DNA from: Saccoglossus kowalevskii
Lineage: Eukaryota; Hemichordata; Enteropneusta; Harrimaniidae
Assembly (NCBI RefSeq): GCF_000003605.2
Contig: NW_003122909.1
Span: forward strand, 410,901 to 474,900
Length of the DNA: 64,000 bases
Direction of reading: 5' to 3'
Positions 61,501-64,000 of the stretch are shown in pieces. Numbering within the stretch: position 1 is the stretch's first letter; every line of letters begins with the position of its first letter. The translations under genes were made by a program, and so were the position numbers. A model generated the notes under the pieces. The model did no database searches and had not been told where the DNA came from. It saw only the letters and a list, made by a program, of their open reading frames with translations.

Positions 61501-63976
61501 TGCTAGCTTTAAATATACTGTACCTTTGACTAGTTCCTCTGACAGAGGTTGACGTCGTCCACAAGGGCACATGTGCTTTGAGTAGGACTTGCAGCAGAAA
61601 ATAGCGAGGATTTTGAAGTTCTGGCTTATCTCGTACCATGGTATGCGCACCTAGCGTATCAAACTGTTCAAGGGCGGCATTTCTTACTTCGGTACTTGCC
61701 GAACCAAGAAGTATATCAATAATGAAGTCATTAATGAACGGTAATGCATAAAAGGAACCTGAAATAAACAAGGATCAAAATGATACTGAATGAAACCAAT
61801 GTACACCTTCGACAGCACTGTAAATCTATATAATTTGAAATGACAAAAGTGAAATAAAGATAGATGCATGTATATTCAACTTTTTCACCACCAGTTCTGT
61901 TTTTTCAACACAAATTTATAAAATAATTTATAGTCTGCACTTTCTTTCAGACAAAAATAGTAACAATTTTGAGTAAAAACTGAAAAGTTACTTAAATTTT
62001 GCCTGTTGGTGCCATAATTAGGGTTCATTTTCAGAACTATTGAAGAATATAATGGAAGTGCAGAACAATTTGGGCGGGAAAATTTATTGGTGAAAAGATA
62101 CATACTGCACCCAAATTTATCTTTAGAAAAAAAGGATCAAGAGAAGAAGCAGATCAAATGCCCATATCAGGTAAATATGGGCATTTGGTGCAAACTTTGT
62201 TGATGATGAGAAGAACATGAAAGCATTCTCGTTAGGCCAGAATTACCAGTAAAGCATCATTGACCTGCATGTATGTGCACAAGTTCTGTTTTAAAGATAG
62301 CTCCAAATACACAAACTGACACAGGGAATATCACCATGAAACAAACATGGCACAGATGCACTTTCATTCTAGTTATCAGTTGAGGCAGTAAGAAACTACT
62401 TATTGAGTTGTGGAAAATTCATGTTTTAATCTGATTTGTTCACAGTTTTTTAATAAACAATTGTTATATACTCGGTTAAATACAATGAAACAATTTGTGA
62501 GTTTGTTCAAACAATGAATATCAGTAGAAATGTCAAAAGAATGCAAAAACAGTGAAAACATTGAGAGTTGGATATAATAAACTTTACACCTCATCAATTT
62601 GTAGCCTTAATATTGACAAAGATGTAACGTATGTAACTGAATTGCAAACATTTCAAGTAAAGTGAACACCCGCTAACACCTACCAAGGAGATCAGTGCGT
62701 AACTGGAGACATCTGACCAATAATTCAAGAGCTTCTCTGGCTATCCTGGAGTCTTTAGTTGACACCACATGTTGTATTGCACACACACCGGGGAATAACG
62801 CGTGGATGTCACTATGATCGCTGCATCCACTCCCTGTGCTACCTGGAAATTAAGAACAAAAAAATATCCAAAAATTAAAAGGCATAACAAAACAAATACA
62901 GTCACAAGTACATACTAATTAACAGTAATTTAAAGTTTGAAACAGATTTGATCAAAAATATTTGGGTTATAATTACAATTAATTCAAGTAAATTATGGTT
63001 GGGTTCGGTCGGCCACATTCCAACTTGAGTTAGGAACTCAACAGAAAAACTTGCAAACTCACGAATCACTTGTTAACATAAACTGCATTTATTGGTGATC
63101 GAAACACTTCAAACAAAAGTGTAAACTTCTGGTAATCACAGAAACTTGTAGAATGCCATAAAACATGAACGTTGCATAGTAAACAGATGAAATAACTGAC
63201 TCACAGTTGAGCACAGACTTAACTAAAACAGAACTACCATTTTAATGGAACATTAAGGTGTTTTCCACACAGACAGAGGTCAACCAATCAGTCGAAAATA
63301 TCACTTTTTACCAAAAATGACAAAAATATTCACCAAAATTAGAGAATTAAAGATATCACTACAACAAAATGAACAAATCTGAGAGAGGTCTACCCAAGGT
63401 ACATATACACCAAGTATCAAAGCATTCAGGCTTATAGTTTTCAAGAAGAAGTCAAACAAGTAAAACATTGACACGGACGGCGACGGACAACCACTCATAT
63501 GATAAGCTCCGCTCGACAAAGTTGACAGCAGAGCTAACAATGACAAGGACAATGACAGCATACACCCCAGCAAGGCAAGGTAAGGTTGGAAATAATCTTA
63601 ACAACTAGTACATTTTGTATGTGAATGAATCTACATCTGCAAATCCCCTGAAAGTAGATAAGTTTGTGAAGTAAATTCAATGTTTTGGTCATAGTCTACT
63701 ATCAGTCTGTGTATCGCTTAACATCAAGTAACGATCAAAATGATATGGGAAGCATCTAAAAATACATCTCTCCAGTGACTCACCTGTACTGCTGTGTCGA
63801 CTTCTCCGTCTCTCCACCTGGCCTATATGAAAAGAAGCGGAGCCGTAGAGTGATCCATCTTTTGTCAGACCGATATGTTGTGAAGAACTTGCTAAGTGTA
63901 TACGCCCAGCAGCCGCAGCCCAGGTCAGTCTCATAAAGCATGATAGGGTAGCAGTGAAGTCCGTCACTGACATAGT
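43334..63976 (-). CDS. USP24: USP24 ubiquitin carboxyl-terminal hydrolase, C-terminal half, 26 exons, 5' end outside window
   Basis: A cysteine protease (peptidase family C19) that removes ubiquitin from proteins; human USP24 is reported to stabilise DDB2, among other substrates. Joining 26 GT-AG exons on the minus strand gives an uninterrupted frame of about 1,295 residues ending in a stop at 43,334-43,336. It aligns in order with remembered human USP24 (2,620 aa), from the block starting [18 protein letters not shown] to the acidic C-terminus. Numbering visible residues from the first exon, the USP domain runs about 378-706: Cys box [11 protein letters not shown] (Cys388), CKDC (501-504) and CEKC (547-550) zinc pairs, NAGHYYSF (His631) and KFNDT (Asn656). 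Helical armadillo-like sequence flanks it on both sides. Part of the exon before FDDYFQ is lost in an assembly gap. UBA and UBL parts lie off the right edge. No frame breaks or missing catalytic residues were seen, so it looks functional. USP9X is the nearest alternative but matches much less well. Confidence 0.96.
44055..44209 (-). CDS. USP24: USP24 exon 25
   Basis: 155 bp between catag and gtgagg. It reads [20 protein letters not shown] then [14 protein letters not shown], matching human SSRCYQCVKFLVTLAQKCPA and HWSWAVQWLQKK. An A-rich run sits right at the donor (eight T on the plus strand). Confidence 0.95.
44236..44256. repeat. Short (CAGA)n run in USP24 intron
   Basis: Five CAGA units just upstream (in transcript sense) of exon 25. 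Confidence 0.85.
44432..44961. mobile_element. Nested-monomer inverted-repeat element, copy in USP24 intron
   Basis: About 530 bp, with degenerate ends related to the TAGCTCCGCTGT/ACAGCGGAGCTA pair of the 30.0-kb copy (here TATCTACTGTTA and ACATCGGAGCTA). The interior holds about three tandem monomers of roughly 115-140 bp, each with GAAGATATCATCACGAAAT, GAACAAATCTGAG and a TATCACTTTTTACC block. It has no coding capacity that I trust. It lies in the intron between exons 25 and 24. Confidence 0.8.
45348..45486 (-). CDS. USP24: USP24 exon 24
   Basis: 139 bp between tttcag and gtgagg. It reads [20 protein letters not shown], then [20 protein letters not shown], matching human NQLETAPPHELKNTFQLLHE and ILVIEDPIQVERVKF. 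Confidence 0.95.
46366..46479 (-). CDS. USP24: USP24 exon 23
   Basis: 114 bp, phase 0 at both ends, between ttacag and gtaatt. It reads [20 protein letters not shown] then [18 protein letters not shown]. The YCCFCNExFS signature is identical in spacing to human USP24 and makes the assignment firm. Confidence 0.96.
47038..47150 (-). CDS. USP24: USP24 exon 22
   Basis: 113 bp between tttcag and gtaaaa. It reads [20 protein letters not shown] then [14 protein letters not shown], matching human SPLLPLHEEVEALLFMSEGK at lower identity. The preceding intron carries the 52-bp minisatellite. Confidence 0.9.
47217..47490. repeat. 52-bp minisatellite in USP24 intron
   Basis: The motif AAGGAATCTCATTTGCAT starts at 47,221, 47,273, 47,325, 47,377 and 47,429, with a degenerate copy near 47,481, an exact 52-bp period. 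The first four units are nearly identical and the last two diverged, so the array grew recently. It lies wholly in the intron between exons 22 and 21. Confidence 0.93.
47547..47658 (-). CDS. USP24: USP24 exon 21
   Basis: 112 bp between atcag and gtaact. It reads [20 protein letters not shown] then [14 protein letters not shown], matching human RRWSSAQAREFGNLHNTVAL and VLHSDVSSQRN. Confidence 0.95.
47840..47944 (-). CDS. USP24: USP24 exon 20
   Basis: 105 bp, phase 0 at both ends, between ttacag and gtaagt. It reads [20 protein letters not shown], matching human LLLRHSALRHMISFLLGASR. The preceding intron is the longest in the window (about 1.5 kb) and contains the 0.65-kb inverted-repeat element at 48.14 kb. 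Confidence 0.93.
48144..48796. mobile_element. 0.65-kb non-autonomous DNA transposon
   Basis: The imperfect terminal inverted repeats of about 28 bp are ACCGGATTCTGCCGTAAATT on the left and, on the right, the reverse complement ACCCGATTCTGCCGTAAAAT. The interior contains secondary copies of CCGCCCAGGGCT/CGGCAG and a short GGTCA triplication. It carries no transposase. It accounts for nearly half of the longest USP24 intron in the window. Confidence 0.75.
49434..49653 (-). CDS. USP24: USP24 exon 19
   Basis: 220 bp between aacag and gtaagc. It reads [40 protein letters not shown] and [12 protein letters not shown]. It matches human NVREVRVAVATILEKTLDSA and LLALLDKDVPENCKNCAQYF. Confidence 0.95.
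50089..50202 (-). CDS. USP24: USP24 exon 18
   Basis: 114 bp between ttccag and gtaagg. It reads [20 protein letters not shown] then [17 protein letters not shown], matching human TEEWIATIEALLSKS and CQWLVEYFISSEGRELIK. Confidence 0.94.
50395..50498 (-). CDS. USP24: USP24 exon 17
   Basis: 104 bp between ggtag and gtgcgt. It reads [20 protein letters not shown], then [10 protein letters not shown], matching human SLQLAIQFLFQTYLRTKKKL. The N-terminal dozen residues differ from human, as expected for a variable loop. Confidence 0.94.
50953..51181 (-). CDS. USP24: USP24 exon 16
   Basis: 229 bp between ctacag and gtgaga. It reads [20 protein letters not shown], then [20 protein letters not shown] and [10 protein letters not shown]. 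It matches human LTKLVKKGEKKGLFVEKMPA and the following YFSFVLSL. A Ser/Pro-rich linker precedes the C-terminal helical region. Confidence 0.95.
51692..51851 (-). CDS. USP24: USP24 exon 15: end of protease domain
   Basis: 160 bp between ttgcag and gtaagt. It reads [20 protein letters not shown] and then a basic, Pro-rich tail ([18 protein letters not shown]). It matches human RRRYWNAYMLFYQ, the last strand of the USP fold, and the start of the following linker. Confidence 0.95.
52183..52322 (-). CDS. USP24: USP24 exon 14: third catalytic residue
   Basis: 140 bp between tatcag and gtgagt. It reads [20 protein letters not shown] and [14 protein letters not shown]. By position against USP7 Asp481 (KFDDD), the Asn of KFND is the third triad member; its codon is at 52,274-52,276. 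Human USP24 also has KFND. Confidence 0.96.
52879..53087 (-). CDS. USP24: USP24 exon 13: catalytic histidine box
   Basis: 209 bp between gtctag and gtaggt. It begins [20 protein letters not shown], then an acidic Asn/Glu-rich insertion, and ends [20 protein letters not shown]. The catalytic His codon is at 52,905-52,907 (minus strand). It matches human [20 protein letters not shown]. Confidence 0.97.
53172..53355. mobile_element. TA-flanked MITE, same family, old inverted copy 3
   Basis: It reads like the reverse complement of copies 1 and 2 (AATACTTTATTTTAGCTG, then TTTTCGCTGAAAAGACTTTT and CACTGATTTTTGATGAGTT) but is clearly diverged and slightly shorter. It lies in the intron between exons 13 and 12. 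Confidence 0.75.
54159..54209 (-). CDS. USP24: USP24 exon 12, partial (runs into assembly gap)
   Basis: Only the last 51 bp are present: [17 protein letters not shown], then donor gtaaga. It matches human GFDWESGRSIKYDEQIRF. The first part of this exon, about 23 residues corresponding to the human VKRTCIKSLPSVLVIHLMRF stretch, should lie in the gap at 54,210-54,544. The exon start cannot be placed. Confidence 0.88.
54210..54544. other. Assembly gap (335 N) inside USP24
   Basis: Run of N that removes the start of USP24 exon 12 and part of its upstream intron. Confidence 0.99.
55202..55340 (-). CDS. USP24: USP24 exon 11: second zinc CxxC
   Basis: 139 bp between aacag and gtaagt. It reads [35 protein letters not shown] and CEKCGEK. 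CEKC supplies the second zinc pair. It matches the human [25 protein letters not shown] region. Confidence 0.96.
55506..55662. mobile_element. MITE with GTCGTCACCTG inverted ends
   Basis: The left end GGAGGGTCGTCACCTGCGCA mirrors the right end TGCAGGTGACGACGCCCCCC, followed by GCTTTAA. It is CpG-rich compared with the surrounding intron, suggesting a young insertion. It is related to the 57.37-kb copy through the shared CTTGTTTGTA segment. Confidence 0.75.
56035..56245. mobile_element. TA-flanked MITE, family with ACTTTATTTTCGC ends, copy 1
   Basis: The ends CTGTAGAATACTTTATTTTC and the inverted GAAAATAAAGTATTCCACAG differ by one base and are each flanked by TA, as in Tc1/mariner-type insertions. 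The interior (about 207 bp) is full of further TTTTCGC/GCGAAAA pairs and could fold into a long hairpin. It lies in the intron between exons 11 and 10. Confidence 0.85.
56272..56354 (-). CDS. USP24: USP24 exon 10: first zinc CxxC
   Basis: 83 bp between cctcag and gtagga. It reads [20 protein letters not shown] against human [24 protein letters not shown] is the first half of the zinc ribbon in the USP fingers. The intron before it has a polypyrimidine-poor acceptor, but the frame and identity are clear. Confidence 0.96.
57107..57328 (-). CDS. USP24: USP24 exon 9: protease-domain helices
   Basis: 222 bp, 74 codons, phase 0 at both ends. It contains [40 protein letters not shown] and DQLDEYLK. 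The QQDAFEFF block is a USP signature. [11 protein letters not shown] distinguishes USP24 from USP9X (FGHLAASRLQY). Confidence 0.97.
57365..57457. mobile_element. Short MITE, GACTTAAAGC ends, GTCGTCACCTG family
   Basis: 93 bp with perfect 10-bp ends GACTTAAAGC and GCTTTAAGTC. The interior GGGGGAGTCGTCACCTGTGC and CTACAAACAAGTGTCTACCC match the 55.5-kb element in reverse orientation. It lies in the intron between exons 9 and 8. Confidence 0.75.
58031..58150 (-). CDS. USP24: USP24 exon 8: catalytic cysteine box
   Basis: 120 bp, 40 codons, phase 0 at both ends, between tttcag and gttagt. It starts YLPPV and contains [20 protein letters not shown]. The nucleophilic Cys codon is at 58,082-58,084 (minus strand). 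The sequence matches the human GFVGLRNGGATCYMNAVFQQ box, with Ala replacing one Gly. Confidence 0.97.
59078..59222 (-). CDS. USP24: USP24 exon 7 of 26 in window
   Basis: 145 bp between gtgcag and gtaagt. It reads [18 protein letters not shown] and [20 protein letters not shown], matching human SRLAAYEVLVMLADSS and IIKELLSMHHQPDPALTKEF. It ends immediately before the protease domain. Confidence 0.95.
59636..59750 (-). CDS. USP24: USP24 exon 6 of 26 in window
   Basis: 115 bp between tttcag and gtaagt. It reads [20 protein letters not shown], matching human SSLIKPLLDDFLFRASRIIV, followed by a variable loop ending AAEFVPK. Confidence 0.93.
60080..60246. mobile_element. TA-flanked MITE with GTAAAATCTGTATTA ends
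   Basis: 167 bp. The left end ACCGTAAAATCTGTATTAGA and the right end (reverse complement ATGTAAAATCTGTATTAAAA) form imperfect terminal inverted repeats of about 25 bp with TA on each side. An internal AATAGAAGCCGC is repeated. It does not code for protein. It lies in the intron between exons 6 and 5. Confidence 0.8.
60270..60455 (-). CDS. USP24: USP24 exon 5 of 26 in window
   Basis: 186 bp between cttcag and gtaagt. It reads [15 protein letters not shown] then [16 protein letters not shown], matching human MLEDEITWLDNFEPN and DNILLAGHLRLIKTLL. The intron after it holds the 167-bp TA-flanked MITE at 60.08 kb. Confidence 0.95.
60587..60648 (-). CDS. USP24: USP24 exon 4 of 26 in window
   Basis: A very short exon (62 bp) between ttgcag and gtaagt. 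It reads [20 protein letters not shown] against human RLLSQCMEYFDLRCQLLDDL, so the identification is secure despite the length. Confidence 0.94.
61005..61216. mobile_element. TA-flanked MITE, same family, copy 2
   Basis: Nearly identical to the 56.0-kb copy over its full length, in the same orientation, and again bounded by TA. It differs by only a few bases, which implies recent spread. It lies in the intron between exons 4 and 3. Confidence 0.85.
61524..61758 (-). CDS. USP24: USP24 exon 3 of 26 in window
   Basis: 235 bp between tttcag and gtacag. It reads [20 protein letters not shown] and later [18 protein letters not shown], matching human [19 protein letters not shown] and AQLPLWSPTSIMRGVNQR. 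This is part of the helical region upstream of the protease domain. Confidence 0.95.
62684..62842 (-). CDS. USP24: USP24 exon 2 of 26 in window
   Basis: 159 bp between tttccag and gtaggt. It completes a Gly codon and reads [20 protein letters not shown], then [20 protein letters not shown], matching the human STKDALIAGEALSLLVTCLQL block. The preceding intron contains a truncated copy of the nested-monomer repeat at 63.29-63.54 kb. Confidence 0.94.
63291..63536. mobile_element. Nested-monomer inverted-repeat element, 5'-truncated copy
   Basis: It starts within a monomer (AAAATATCACTTTTTACC), runs through AACAAATCTGAGAGAGGT and a GACGGCGACGGAC stretch, and ends GACAGCAGAGCTA. This corresponds to the right-hand half of the 30.0-kb copy. 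It lies in the intron between exons 2 and 1. Confidence 0.75.
63784..63976 (-). CDS. USP24: USP24 exon 1 of 26 in window
   Basis: Acceptor ttacag and donor gtgagt bound 193 bp, entering in phase 0 and leaving one base over. It reads [19 protein letters not shown], then [16 protein letters not shown], close to human USP24 in the segment just before the serine-rich linker. The linker here is short and basic ([11 protein letters not shown]). This is the most upstream exon visible; earlier exons are off the right edge. Confidence 0.93.
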
Positions 63977-64000
63977 CTGTAAAGTAATATGAAGAGATTT

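Noticed and set aside
63301-63573. 90-codon minus-strand ORF, similar to the one at 44,807-45,007
   Set aside because: Both lie in copies of the nested-monomer repeat. The similarity ([12 protein letters not shown]-type) reflects shared repeat DNA rather than a conserved protein.
43334-63976. USP9X/FAF identity for the deubiquitinase
   Set aside because: Diagnostic blocks ([21 protein letters not shown], GLFxxKMPA, YCCFCNExFS, [11 protein letters not shown]) match USP24, not USP9X.

Overview
This is eukaryotic, animal-type DNA from an intron-rich, A+T-rich genome. It has short exons with GT-AG introns, many microsatellites, minisatellites and small inverted-repeat transposons, and one LINE tail. 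The only firmly identified gene is an orthologue of the giant deubiquitinase USP24. The exon-by-exon match to vertebrate USP24, together with the repeat content, suggests an invertebrate metazoan, plausibly a marine deuterostome such as a hemichordate or lancelet. The species cannot be fixed from sequence alone. No prokaryotic operons, CRISPR arrays, rRNA or convincing tRNA genes were seen, and no LTR or retroviral element was recognised.

Right part (43.3-64.0 kb, minus strand): 26 coding exons of USP24 read continuously from the right edge to a stop at 43,334. They encode about 1,295 visible residues, roughly the C-terminal half of the protein. They include the whole catalytic domain (Cys box, two CxxC zinc pairs, His box, Asn) except about 20 residues lost in an assembly gap at 54,210-54,544. 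The upstream exons (UBA/UBL and N-terminal helical part) lie beyond the right edge. The introns carry at least five kinds of small mobile element and a 52-bp minisatellite. A 41-bp CCAAT-bearing minisatellite starts just past the stop codon.

Middle (39.2-43 kb): a CpG-poor stretch continuous in character with USP24. It holds the presumed 3' UTR and, at 39.4-40.5 kb, three coding-like minus-strand segments that I could not identify.

Left part (0-39.2 kb): gene-poor, CpG-richer DNA. It contains a candidate first coding exon with a near-ideal start context (minus strand, 7.70-7.77 kb), a decayed LINE 3' end (10.5-11.6 kb), an 11-copy 44-bp minisatellite (22.3-22.8 kb), large compound microsatellites, a recurring approximately 0.5-kb inverted-repeat element with internal tandem monomers, and eight perfect TGACGTCA palindromes. 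The abrupt CpG change near 39.2 kb is what one expects of an invertebrate genome with methylated gene bodies and unmethylated intergenic DNA. I found no convincing undescribed enzymatic or defence system. The observations most worth follow-up are the CpG boundary, the patterned minisatellites, the repeat family with nested monomers, and the unidentified coding-like segments.
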